A DNA stretch of 64,000 nucleotides. Origin: Flavobacterium zepuense. GTDB lineage: Bacteria; Bacteroidota; Bacteroidia; Flavobacteriales; Flavobacteriaceae. Both the position numbers and the translations under genes were made by a program. The stretch lies in contig NZ_VJVZ01000009.1 of assembly GCF_007097145.1 (NCBI RefSeq), forward strand, positions 162,361 through 226,360, written 5' to 3'. How positions within the stretch are numbered: position 1 is the first letter of the stretch; each line of letters starts with the position of its first letter. This document shows positions 55,968 through 64,000 of the stretch, piece by piece. The notes beneath the pieces are model-generated. The model searched no databases, was not told the origin of the DNA, and was given only the letters and a program-made list of their open reading frames with translations.

Positions 55968-57038
55968 ATGAAATTACCTATCACGGCATTTACCGCTTTA
56001 CTTGCGGTAGCCTCTTTTACAGCGCATGCTCAGGACGACAACACCAAACTGAATAAGATACAGGTTATAGGATCGCACAATAGTTATAAAATTGGTATCG
56101 AACCTGCCTTGTATAAGGTATTGGCTGCAAAAGACTCTACTGCCATGAAGGGTTTGCAGTACGACCATATTTCTATTATCGATCAGCTTAATATGGGGCT
56201 TCGCAATCTTGAAATTGATATTTATGCCGATAGTAAAGGCGGTAAGTATGCCCATCCTAAAGGGCTTGACCTGGCTAAGGCTGATAAAACCTACGATACT
56301 AATGGTGAAATGAACAAACCGGGCTTTAAGGTTTTTCACGTTACCGATGTTGACTTTTGGAGCTGGACACCAACTTTTGAAGGCTGCCTTCAGCAGTTAA
56401 AAGCGTGGAGCGATGCTAACCCGGGGCATGTGCCGATATTTATTACGCTGGAGCCTAAAGATGGCGATGCCAATCGTTTTGGTACAACGCCGGAGGCTTT
56501 TACAACACAACTATTTGATGAGGTTGATGCTGTAATTAAGAAAAACCTGGGTGAGAATAAACTTATAACGCCTGATATGGTTCGCGGCAAATATAAAACA
56601 CTTGAAGAAGCAGTAATTGCCGGAAACTGGCCAACTTTAAAACAAGCTAAAGGCAAATTCTTTTTCCTGTTAGATAACAGCGATAAGAAAATGGAGCTCT
56701 ACATGAAAGACCATCCTTCTTTAAAAGGGCGTGTTGCTTTTGTAAATGCAAAACCGGGTACACCGGAGGCTGCTGCTATGTTCAGGAACAATTCTAAAGA
56801 TGCAGCAATTCCTGATCTCGTTAAGAAAGGGTATATCATACGTACCCGTGCCGATTCTGACACTAAAGAAGCGCGTGCCAATGATTATTCGCATTTTACG
56901 GCAGCAAAAAACAGTGGCGCACAAATAATCACTACCGATTATTACAAACCAAGCCAACTATTTAAATCAAACTATTCTGTAAAGTTTGATGATGGTAAAT
57001 ACGTAAGGCCAAACCCTGTGAACGGTACTAAAAAGTAA
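55968..57038 (+). CDS. secreted phosphatidylinositol-specific phospholipase C1-like protein
   Basis: A 356-residue secreted protein, signal peptide ending near 'AHAQ'. It belongs to the PI-PLC-like TIM barrel superfamily (PLC-C1 type, calcium dependent). First catalytic His37 in 'IGSHNSYK', putative Ca2+ ligands Glu82 and Asp84 in 'NLEIDIY', second His124 in 'VFHVTD'. The family would cleave phosphodiester links in phosphoinositides or related lipids. It is divergent from the SusC/D operon, which suggests a common nutrient. Substrate not proven. Confidence 0.85.
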   Translation: MKLPITAFTALLAVASFTAHAQDDNTKLNKIQVIGSHNSYKIGIEPALYKVLAAKDSTAMKGLQYDHISIIDQLNMGLRNLEIDIYADSKGGKYAHPKGLDLAKADKTYDTNGEMNKPGFKVFHVTDVDFWSWTPTFEGCLQQLKAWSDANPGHVPIFITLEPKDGDANRFGTTPEAFTTQLFDEVDAVIKKNLGENKLITPDMVRGKYKTLEEAVIAGNWPTLKQAKGKFFFLLDNSDKKMELYMKDHPSLKGRVAFVNAKPGTPEAAAMFRNNSKDAAIPDLVKKGYIIRTRADSDTKEARANDYSHFTAAKNSGAQIITTDYYKPSQLFKSNYSVKFDDGKYVRPNPVNGTKK

Positions 57039-57060
57039 TATACCTACTCCAATAAAATCA

Positions 57061-57091
57061 AAACCCTGCTAAGAATTCCTTAGCAGGGTTT
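57061..57091. terminator. terminator after the PI-PLC-like gene
   Basis: Thirteen-base perfect arms (57061-57073 and 57079-57091), loop aattc, T run on the plus side and AAA on the minus side. It can serve the convergent lgt gene as well. Confidence 0.9.
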
Positions 57092-57111
57092 TTGTTGTTT
57101 TTATTTCAGAT

Positions 57112-58053
57112 CTATAATGTCTCGGCACGCTTCTTAGCTGTAAAGACAAAGTACAAGCCTACCAATATAAACGGTATGCTGAGCCACTGCCCGGTTAGGA
57201 GTAGGGGCTGCTTGCCTTCAAAACCACCTTGGCTTTGTTTTACAAATTCTACCACAAAACGAACGCTCCACAGCAGCACTAAGAATACCCCGAATATAAG
57301 TCCGTGGTGTTTACGCGAATCGGTTTTCCAATACATATAAAACAGGATAAGAAATACAAAAATATATCCAAATGCTTCATACAATTGCGCCGGGTGCCTA
57401 AACGGAATACCGTTTAATACATCAGCATATTGTGGGTCGTTAGCAATAAGGTTGTATGCCGTATCAGGGTCTGTGGTCTGTGTAATTTTCATGGCAGCGC
57501 TGGGGCTTATATTATCTGTATCTCTCACAAATCGTACCGCAGTATCAACCTCGGGTGATGTTTCGCTGCCAAGGATCTCACTATTAAAAAAGTTGCCAAT
57601 CCTTACAAATATACCACCACTGGCAACAGGTAGTACAACCCTGTCCAGCATCCAGAGTACCGGCCTGTGGATTATTTTTTTACTGTACCATACAACTGTA
57701 CCAATAACAGCAATGGCTGCGCCGTGACTGGCAAGGCCGGTAAAGCCTGTAAATTCAAATTCAGGGCTAAATTTAAATGGCAGTATTATTTCTGAAAGAT
57801 GGTCTTTATAATAGTGCCAGTCGTAAAAGAAAACGTGACCTAAGCGCGCACCCAGCATTGTTGCAAAAATGGTGTAAATAAACAGTGTATCAAGTTTCGC
57901 TACCGATTCACCTTCTCTGTCGTATATCTTTTTCATAATATACCATCCAAGCCCAAAGGCAATTACAAACATAAGGCTGTAAAAGTGCAGGATGTAAAAA
58001 CCCAGGTTTATGCCATCATTAAAATTCCAGGTAAAACTTAAAAAGTGCGTCAT
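57112..58053 (-). CDS. lgt: prolipoprotein diacylglyceryl transferase, copy 1
   Basis: A 313-residue membrane enzyme that moves a diacylglyceryl group to the lipobox cysteine of prolipoproteins. Conserved parts are 'GLASHGAAIA' (essential His), 'VRIGNFFNSEILG' (Arg, Asn and Glu) and 'PFRHPAQLYEA'. Seven membrane segments. A second, closely related lgt gene lies 86 bases away, upstream, also in minus orientation. Both keep all these motifs. The length of 313 is slightly greater than in Escherichia coli. Confidence 0.93.
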   Translation of the reverse strand: MTHFLSFTWNFNDGINLGFYILHFYSLMFVIAFGLGWYIMKKIYDREGESVAKLDTLFIYTIFATMLGARLGHVFFYDWHYYKDHLSEIILPFKFSPEFEFTGFTGLASHGAAIAVIGTVVWYSKKIIHRPVLWMLDRVVLPVASGGIFVRIGNFFNSEILGSETSPEVDTAVRFVRDTDNISPSAAMKITQTTDPDTAYNLIANDPQYADVLNGIPFRHPAQLYEAFGYIFVFLILFYMYWKTDSRKHHGLIFGVFLVLLWSVRFVVEFVKQSQGGFEGKQPLLLTGQWLSIPFILVGLYFVFTAKKRAETL

Positions 58054-58115
58054 TGCAGGGGAGGTTTATAGTGTTGGTCGTAACAATGGTGGTTATGTTA
58101 CGGCAATGCATAAAA

Positions 58116-58136
58116 AAACCGCCTTTAAGGCGGTTT
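58116..58136 (-). terminator. terminator between the two lgt genes
   Basis: Eight-base perfect arms (58116-58123 and 58129-58136) followed in the minus direction by seven T residues. The two lgt genes therefore end separately. Confidence 0.85.
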
Positions 58137-58139
58137 ATA

Positions 58140-59081
58140 TTATAGAGTTTCAGTACGTTTTTTCGCTGTAAATATCAGGTATAAACCTGCAATTATAAAC
58201 GGTATACTAAGCCATTGGCCTGTTAGTAGTATAGGATGCTCGCCTTCAAAACCACCCTGGCTTTGTTTTACAAACTCCACCACAAAACGAACCGTCCAGA
58301 GTAATACTAAAAATACCCCGAAGATAAGCCCATGATGCTTGCGCGAATCGGTTTTCCAGTACATATAAAATATGATAAGGAACACAAATACATATCCAAA
58401 TGCCTCATACAATTGTGCAGGGTGCCTGAATGGTATCTTAGCAAGTGTGTCAGCAAACTGCGGATCGTGCTCTATAAGATCATACGCCTTGTTAGGGTCT
58501 GTGGCACCGGTAATTTTCATAGCCTTATATTTATTAAGGTTATCTTCTCCCTTAATAAATCGTACAGCTGTAGCCAGTTTAGGCGATGTTTCGCTACCTA
58601 AAATCTCACTGTTAAAAAAGTTACCAAGCCTAACAAATATACCACCGCTGGTTACCGGTATAACAACCCTGTCCAATACCCAAAGTACCGGCCTGTGTAT
58701 TACCTTTTTACTGTACCAAAACATAGTAAGTATAATAGCTATGGCAGCACCGTGGCTCGCAAGGCCTGCAAATCCTGTAAATTCAAATTCAGGGTCAAAT
58801 TTAAAAGGCAAAAGTATCTCTGCCGGATGGTCTTTAAAATAATCCCAGTCATAAAAGAAAACATGCCCAAGCCTTGCTCCTAAAAGCGTGGCAACAAGGG
58901 TATAAATGAAAAGCTTGTCCAGTTTTTCTACCGGCTCACCCTCACGGTCAAATATTTTTTTCATAATAACCCAGCCAAGCCCAAAAGCCACCACAAACAT
59001 AAGGCTGTATAAGCGTAATGTAATAGGGCCAAGGTGCAGTCCTTCGGTAGGATTCCATGTTATACTTAAACTGTGTATCAT
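58140..59081 (-). CDS. lgt: prolipoprotein diacylglyceryl transferase, copy 2
   Basis: Also 313 residues, about three quarters identical to copy 1 by eye over the full length, with identical length and motif order ('GLASHGAAIA', 'VRLGNFFNSEILG', 'PFRHPAQLYEA'). The most divergent segment is the loop around residues 180-215. It lies 40 bases after yidD's far end and just before copy 1. Which of the two is the ancestral copy is unclear. Confidence 0.93.
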   Translation of the reverse strand: MIHSLSITWNPTEGLHLGPITLRLYSLMFVVAFGLGWVIMKKIFDREGEPVEKLDKLFIYTLVATLLGARLGHVFFYDWDYFKDHPAEILLPFKFDPEFEFTGFAGLASHGAAIAIILTMFWYSKKVIHRPVLWVLDRVVIPVTSGGIFVRLGNFFNSEILGSETSPKLATAVRFIKGEDNLNKYKAMKITGATDPNKAYDLIEHDPQFADTLAKIPFRHPAQLYEAFGYVFVFLIIFYMYWKTDSRKHHGLIFGVFLVLLWTVRFVVEFVKQSQGGFEGEHPILLTGQWLSIPFIIAGLYLIFTAKKRTETL

Positions 59082-59121
59082 TTTAATGAGGTTGATTTAT
59101 TAGTTTGTTGTATTATCTTAT

Positions 59122-59373
59122 TTAATGATTATGGTTACAGGCCTTATCGGGCACCGGGTCATAACCTTTGCCACCCCAGGGGTTACAGCTAACAATGCGT
59201 TTTATGCCCAGCCATCCGCCTTTAATAAGTCCGTGTTTTTGCAAAGCTTCTACGGTATATTGAGAACAGGTAGGGCTGTAGCGGCATGCTGAAGGCAGTA
59301 TTGGCGATATAGCCAACTGGTAAAAGCGTATTAGCAGTACAAAAGGGTAGGTTATAATGCTGCCTGCTTTCAA
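59122..59373 (-). CDS. yidD: membrane protein insertion efficiency factor YidD
   Basis: An 83-residue small protein. The family signature '[14 protein letters not shown]' and '[12 protein letters not shown]' are complete. It helps YidC-dependent membrane insertion. It begins seven bases after the cysS stop, so the two are likely cotranscribed, although yidD usually sits near rnpA-yidC. Confidence 0.93.
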   Translation of the reverse strand: MKAGSIITYPFVLLIRFYQLAISPILPSACRYSPTCSQYTVEALQKHGLIKGGWLGIKRIVSCNPWGGKGYDPVPDKACNHNH

Positions 59374-59380
59374 AGTACGG

Positions 59381-60862
59381 TTAGTTAATGGTAAATGTTG
59401 TACCTTCTTTAGTATCCTTAAGCTCTATGCCCAGTGTAGTAAGCCTATCCCTTATCTGGTCTGATAGTGCAAAGTCTTTATTGGCACGTGCCTCATTACG
59501 CATTGTAATAAGCATATTAACCACACCTTCAAGCTTTTCGTTATTGTTTTCTTCGCCCTGTTCATTCTTTAAACCCAATACATCAAACACAAAAGAATTT
59601 AATGTTTTGGCAAGGGTATCAAGGTCGGCAGATGTTAAGGTTTCTTTACCATCTTTAAGCAGGTTAATGTAACGAACACCATCAAACAGCTGTGCTATAA
59701 GTATAGGGCTATTAAAGTCGTCGTTCATAGCATCATAGCACAACTGTTTCCACGCAGCAATATCAAGCGTGGAAGTAGTGTGGGCTTTAATATCGCCAAT
59801 ACTTGTAATGGCATCCATAAGGCGGTTATAACCTTTTTCGGCAGCCACAATGGCATCATTACTAAAATCAAGAACGCTCCTGTAGTGTGCCTGTAACATA
59901 AAGAAACGGGCAACAGCAGGGGAGAACGCCTTACTTAGTACACTATTATTACCTGTAAATATTTCACGTGGCAGTATATTATTGCCGGTAGATTTAGACA
60001 TTTTTTTACCGTTAAGGGTAAGCATGTTGGCATGCATCCAGTAATTAACGGGAGATTGGCCTGTGGCAGCTTCATTTTGCGCAATTTCGCATTCGTGGTG
60101 CGGAAATTTAAGGTCCATACCGCCACCGTGAATATCAAAATGATTGCCAAGGTATTTAGTGCTCATAGCAGTACACTCCAGGTGCCACCCCGGGAAACCG
60201 TCTCCCCAAGGCGAAGGCCAGCGCATAATATGTTCAGGCTCGGCTTTTTTCCAAAGGGCAAAATCAGCAGGGTTGCGCTTTTCTTCCTGGCCGCTAAGCT
60301 CACGTGAGTTAGATAGCATATCGTCAAGGTTACGCTTGCTCAATATGCCGTAATTATGGTCTTTATCGTATTTAACCACATCAAAATAAACCGATCCGTT
60401 TGCTTCATAAGCAAAACCGTTATCAATTATTTTTTTAATGGTTTCAATCTGCTCAATAATATGGCCTGTGGCGGTAGGCTCAATACCTGGAGGAAGGTTG
60501 TTAAAGAGCTCCAGTATCTGATGAAAATCAACCGAATACTGCTGTACTATTTCCATAGGCTCCAGCTTTTCGAGCCTTGCTTTTTTTGCAATTTTATCCT
60601 CACCTTCGTCGGCATCATCTTCAATATGGCCCACATCGGTAATATTACGCACATACCGCACCTTGTACCCTAAATGTTTAAGGTAACGATAAACCAAATC
60701 AAAAGATATAAAAGTACGGCAGTTGCCAAGATGCACATTGCTGTACACGGTAGGCCCACATACGTACATTCCTACAGCACCGGGGTGCAGGGAGGTAAAA
60801 GATTCTTTTTCTCCGCTAAGCGAATTGTATATCTTTAATTGTTGGTCTTGGTATAGGTGCAT
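59381..60862 (-). CDS. cysS: cysteinyl-tRNA synthetase
   Basis: A 493-residue class I synthetase. The zinc-site cysteine in 'YVCGPTVYS', the HIGH-like 'HLGNCR', '[15 protein letters not shown]' zinc ligands and 'KMSKS' are all visible. Length is normal, and its C-terminal DALR-like part is intact. It is 25 bases downstream of folE. Confidence 0.97.
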   Translation of the reverse strand: MHLYQDQQLKIYNSLSGEKESFTSLHPGAVGMYVCGPTVYSNVHLGNCRTFISFDLVYRYLKHLGYKVRYVRNITDVGHIEDDADEGEDKIAKKARLEKLEPMEIVQQYSVDFHQILELFNNLPPGIEPTATGHIIEQIETIKKIIDNGFAYEANGSVYFDVVKYDKDHNYGILSKRNLDDMLSNSRELSGQEEKRNPADFALWKKAEPEHIMRWPSPWGDGFPGWHLECTAMSTKYLGNHFDIHGGGMDLKFPHHECEIAQNEAATGQSPVNYWMHANMLTLNGKKMSKSTGNNILPREIFTGNNSVLSKAFSPAVARFFMLQAHYRSVLDFSNDAIVAAEKGYNRLMDAITSIGDIKAHTTSTLDIAAWKQLCYDAMNDDFNSPILIAQLFDGVRYINLLKDGKETLTSADLDTLAKTLNSFVFDVLGLKNEQGEENNNEKLEGVVNMLITMRNEARANKDFALSDQIRDRLTTLGIELKDTKEGTTFTIN

Positions 60863-60887
60863 ATAAATAATAAGGTTAACTAAATGC

Positions 60888-61559
60888 CTAAAACTGGGTG
60901 TCCAGTTTAATGTAATCTAAAAATTCCCTCCTTACGCTCTCTTCTTTAAATTTTCCGCCAAATTCAGAAGTTACAGTACTGCTTTCAATATCGCGAATGC
61001 CACGGCTGTTTACACATAAATGTTTTGCATCAATAACGCAGGCAACATCTTCAGTATTCAATACCTTTTTAAGCTCCTGTACAATTTGTATAGTAAGCCT
61101 TTCCTGTACCTGCGGGCGCTTTGCAAAATAATCTACAATACGGTTCATTTTAGAGAGTCCCACTACGGTACCGTTGCTAATATAAGCAACATGTGCGCGG
61201 CCTACAATGGGTAAAAGGTGGTGCTCGCAGGTAGAATATACTGTGATGTTTTTTTCTACCAGCATTTCGCCGTACTTGTATTTATTATCAAAAGTAGAAG
61301 AACTTGGTTTTTTAGAAGGATTAAGGCCTCCAAATATTTCTTTTACAAACATTTTTGCAACACGGTTAGGTGTACCTTTTATACTGTCATCAGTAAGGTC
61401 CATACCTAATGTTTTTAAAATGCTTTCAACATCTTTTTTTATTAAGGCTATTTTATCGTCGTCGCTTAAATCAAAAGCATCGTCCCTAAGTGGTGTTTGT
61501 GCGCTTGTGGCTATATGGTTTTCTCCAATTTCGTCCCTGTTATCGTCGCTATGGATCAT
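60888..61559 (-). CDS. folE: GTP cyclohydrolase I
   Basis: A 223-residue enzyme that opens GTP to start folate and pterin synthesis. The zinc ligands are in 'TCEHHLLPI' and 'VDAKHLCV'-like sequence ('[13 protein letters not shown]'), and '[22 protein letters not shown]' is seen in part. A variable N-terminal tail of about 35 residues precedes the core. ATG at 61559. Confidence 0.95.
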   Translation of the reverse strand: MIHSDDNRDEIGENHIATSAQTPLRDDAFDLSDDDKIALIKKDVESILKTLGMDLTDDSIKGTPNRVAKMFVKEIFGGLNPSKKPSSSTFDNKYKYGEMLVEKNITVYSTCEHHLLPIVGRAHVAYISNGTVVGLSKMNRIVDYFAKRPQVQERLTIQIVQELKKVLNTEDVACVIDAKHLCVNSRGIRDIESSTVTSEFGGKFKEESVRREFLDYIKLDTQF

Positions 61560-61824
61560 CAGATATTATTTAATATAAAAAATCAGGAGGCAAAGATAGT
61601 TATAAAAGTTGATTATAGGAATTTACCGTGCGTGCGATTTTTATTACAGGTTTTTGTGATATAAGTAGTGTTATTTGCCAAGTGCAACATTAAAAATAAA
61701 AAATTTGCATTATTACTTAGGGAAAATCAGAGTTAAGCTGTTTATATTAAAAAAAAATATTTTTTTTTGCTGACTTGAACCAATTTATTGTAAATTTCGC
61801 GTTTTAAAATTGTAAACTACTGAG
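61560..61824. other. divergent intergenic region with promoter of the large repeat protein
   Basis: AT-rich. On the plus strand, TTG at 61767-61769, a 21-base spacer and TAAATTTC at 61791-61798 give a near match (one mismatch) to the flavobacterial promoter of the gene at 61825. Confidence 0.45.
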
Positions 61825-64000
61825 ATGAAAAAGTACTATTTTTTATTTTTATTGGGTTTAATTACGGTAAGCGTTTTTGGGCAGGGATCTACTGCTCCAT
61901 CAATGCAGCCGCTTTGTGCGAGTATCAACATTACGTTTGATAATACCACAAACAGCCCGCCCGCAGATCCGGCTTCGGCGGCAGACAGTTATGGCTGCCT
62001 TGGAAGTGAACCTAATCCCGCCTGGTTTTATTTTCAAATTGGTACTTCGGGTACATTATCTTTTGATATTGCCCAGTATACTAATGGAGGTACACCTATA
62101 GATGTGGATTATATAGCCTGGGGCCCATTCGCGGGTCCGCCGCCTATTTATGGCCCGGCTAACCTTAATAATAGTACAGAGGTAGGATGTAGCTACTCAG
62201 GTTCTGCCTTTGAGTCGCTTACAATTAACAATGCCCAGGTAGGGCAGTACTACGTTATCTTACTTACCAATTTTAGTAATCAGGCAGGCCAGATTAGTTT
62301 TGAACAAAGTAATACAGGTGCTCCGGGCGCAGGTAGTACAAGTTGTGCTATTTTATGTCCGTTAACCTTAGGCGACGATTTTATTCTTTGTCCGGGAACT
62401 TCTGTAGACATTGTTGCACTTATTGATGCTGATCTTGATGAAGAGGATACTACCTACTCATGGACACAGGATGGTGAAACATTACCTGATGCCGATGGGC
62501 CAAGTTTAACAGTTAGTGAGCCGGGTGTTTATGAGGTTACAATAAATAATCCGCAATGTATGGAGGATACAACCGATTCGGTTACTGTATTCGCTCCGGA
62601 TGAAATGCCTATTAATGACCCTGAAGACATTACAATATGTGCTGTTGGGGCTTCGCCATATATTTTTGACCTTACTGTAAACACACCTGTTATTCAGGGA
62701 AACCAGGATCCTGAATTATATCCTGTTACTTATTATGGATCTGAAGAAGCAGCAAACGAAGGTTTTCCTCAAATATTCCCTGCTAATGCTTATCCTTCAC
62801 CAGGGGACGAAGTTATATGGGTAAGGATAGAAGATTATATTACAGGATGTTATACAACCCGTTCATTTACTATTTTTGCTAACCCTGCACCGCAGGCGGG
62901 CACACCGGGTGATCTTCAGGCTTGTGATGCTGGTAATGACGGATCTGAAACTTTTGATCTTACCGTTCAGGACGAGGCTGTTTACAATGGTCAGGATCCC
63001 GAGCAAAATTTAGTTAGCTACCATACTACCCAAATTGGTGCTACACAAAATACAAGCATTATCCAGACTCCGGAAACTTTTACTACAGGTAGTACTACTG
63101 TATATGTGCGTTTAACTAATGTAAATGACGTTGATTGCTACTCTACTTCAAGTTTCCAGATTATTCTTACTCCGGAGCCTGTTGTTGTAGATATAGCAGA
63201 TGTATTTATTTGTAGTGATGAAACTTATTTATTGCCTGAAGTTGCAGTAGGTAATTATTTTACTGAAGCTAACGGAGAGGGTGACCAATTAGATCCCGGT
63301 ACACCAATAAGCGAAACTCAGGTTATTTACATATTTGCAGAGTCTAATACTACTCCTAATAACTGTACCGATGAAGAATCGTTTACGGTTACCGTTAACG
63401 AAAAACCTGAAGTTGATGAGCCAGCCGAAGTTTTTGCATGTGAAAGCTATATTCTGCCTGCATTAAACGTTGGTCAGTATTTTACAGTTCAAAATGGTAC
63501 AGGTTCTATTATTGCTCCAAATACTGAAATTACCCAGGATACTACACTATATATATATGCTGAGACTGGTGATGCAAATACAGTAATATGCTCGGACGAA
63601 TATACATTTGTTATTAACATAGATAACAGGCCAGTAGTTAGCCCTGCTATACCTCTTGAGGCATGTGATGTATTAATAGAAGATAACAATGCACCTAACG
63701 ATTTTAGCGCTGTATTTAATTTAACTACTGCCGGTAACCAGGTAACAAATAACCAACCAGGTTATACAGTAACATATTATACCGATGAGCAAGGAGCTAT
63801 AGATGGTAGCAATGTTGGTCTTATTTCGGCTGCCGAAGCAGTAGCCTACAACAGCGAGAGTACACCAGTAACCCCTGTAGAGGAGCCGTTATATATTCGT
63901 GTTGTAGCGACAGGCAATACAACCAACTGTGCTACGGTAGTACCGTTGCAGTTAATCGTACACGAAACCCCAGTAATCCCGGTAATAGAAGATTACGTAC
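61825..64000 (+). CDS. large secreted repeat protein (adhesin-like), 5' part, cut by window edge
   Basis: ATG at 61825 opens a frame of 725 codons with no stop before the window ends. The signal peptide ends near 'SVFGQG'. The first 170 residues resemble a beta-rich binding domain; then Ig-like repeats follow, of about 85-100 residues each with recurring Cys and with 'FDLT' or 'Y.LP.L.VG.YFT' motifs. The repeats are like those of giant flavobacterial surface proteins exported by the type IX system, though the sorting domain would be past the edge. Function as adhesin is inferred. Confidence 0.8.
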   Translation, partial: MKKYYFLFLLGLITVSVFGQGSTAPSMQPLCASINITFDNTTNSPPADPASAADSYGCLGSEPNPAWFYFQIGTSGTLSFDIAQYTNGGTPIDVDYIAWGPFAGPPPIYGPANLNNSTEVGCSYSGSAFESLTINNAQVGQYYVILLTNFSNQAGQISFEQSNTGAPGAGSTSCAILCPLTLGDDFILCPGTSVDIVALIDADLDEEDTTYSWTQDGETLPDADGPSLTVSEPGVYEVTINNPQCMEDTTDSVTVFAPDEMPINDPEDITICAVGASPYIFDLTVNTPVIQGNQDPELYPVTYYGSEEAANEGFPQIFPANAYPSPGDEVIWVRIEDYITGCYTTRSFTIFANPAPQAGTPGDLQACDAGNDGSETFDLTVQDEAVYNGQDPEQNLVSYHTTQIGATQNTSIIQTPETFTTGSTTVYVRLTNVNDVDCYSTSSFQIILTPEPVVVDIADVFICSDETYLLPEVAVGNYFTEANGEGDQLDPGTPISETQVIYIFAESNTTPNNCTDEESFTVTVNEKPEVDEPAEVFACESYILPALNVGQYFTVQNGTGSIIAPNTEITQDTTLYIYAETGDANTVICSDEYTFVINIDNRPVVSPAIPLEACDVLIEDNNAPNDFSAVFNLTTAGNQVTNNQPGYTVTYYTDEQGAIDGSNVGLISAAEAVAYNSESTPVTPVEEPLYIRVVATGNTTNCATVVPLQLIVHETPVIPVIEDYV

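Overview
The window looks like a chromosomal segment of a member of the Bacteroidota, most likely a Flavobacteriaceae species related to Flavobacterium. The evidence is a SusC/SusD-type outer-membrane pair, Bacteroidota-type arginine genes with an acyl-ornithine carbamoyltransferase, a YtxJ-type thioredoxin-like protein, a large secreted repeat protein, several promoters of the form TTG-N19-21-TAnnTTTG, and intergenic repeats of the type seen in flavobacteria. I recognised no tRNA, rRNA, CRISPR array, phage or transposase gene. Purified Shine-Dalgarno sites are largely absent, as is usual in this group.

Layout. 1-3.6 kb: 5' part of a class I aldolase gene, a flotillin-like protein with unusual N-terminal repeats, a structured putative non-coding RNA and a small unknown gene. 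3.8-8.6 kb: a secreted GH2 beta-galactosidase and a Na+/H+ antiporter, separated by palindromic repeats. 8.6-13.2 kb (minus strand): acyl-ACP thioesterase, miaA, a potassium channel, an exonuclease/GIY-YIG fusion and a YggS-type PLP protein. 13.4-15.9 kb: a second GH2 enzyme, a lipoprotein. 16-24.7 kb: DUF1015, hydroxyacyl-CoA dehydrogenase, Gfo/Idh oxidoreductase, pcm, smpB, histidine phosphatase, a DUF2132 protein and an ABC exporter pair. 24.8-32.5 kb: small envelope proteins, aldose epimerase, clpB divergent from ytxJ, a TlpA-like lipoprotein, and a membrane protein that appears to carry the two halves of an acyl-carrier-protein fold at opposite ends.

32.6-41.4 kb is a complete arginine biosynthesis cluster on the minus strand. 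Transcription order is GNAT acetyltransferase, argG, argC, argD, carbamoyltransferase, argB, argE, argH. It starts from a strong promoter match followed by a leader of about 320 nt, and a large palindromic repeat block sits between argD and the carbamoyltransferase gene. The linear set, with argE and without argJ, needs an N-acyl-glutamate synthase; the first gene is the best candidate.

41.5-47.5 kb holds an MFS transporter, fumarylacetoacetase, glyA, a Crp/Fnr regulator and a Qnr-like pentapeptide protein. 47.5-57 kb holds a TonB-dependent receptor, a SusC/SusD pair and a divergent secreted PI-PLC-like enzyme. 57-61.6 kb holds a tandem pair of lgt genes, yidD, cysS and folE. The right edge is the 5' part of a large secreted repeat protein that runs off the window.

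No classical undescribed defence or mobile system is evident. The most unusual items are the split acyl-carrier-like membrane protein, the vault-like repeats in the flotillin, the pseudoknotted RNA candidate, the arginine leader and the duplicated lgt.
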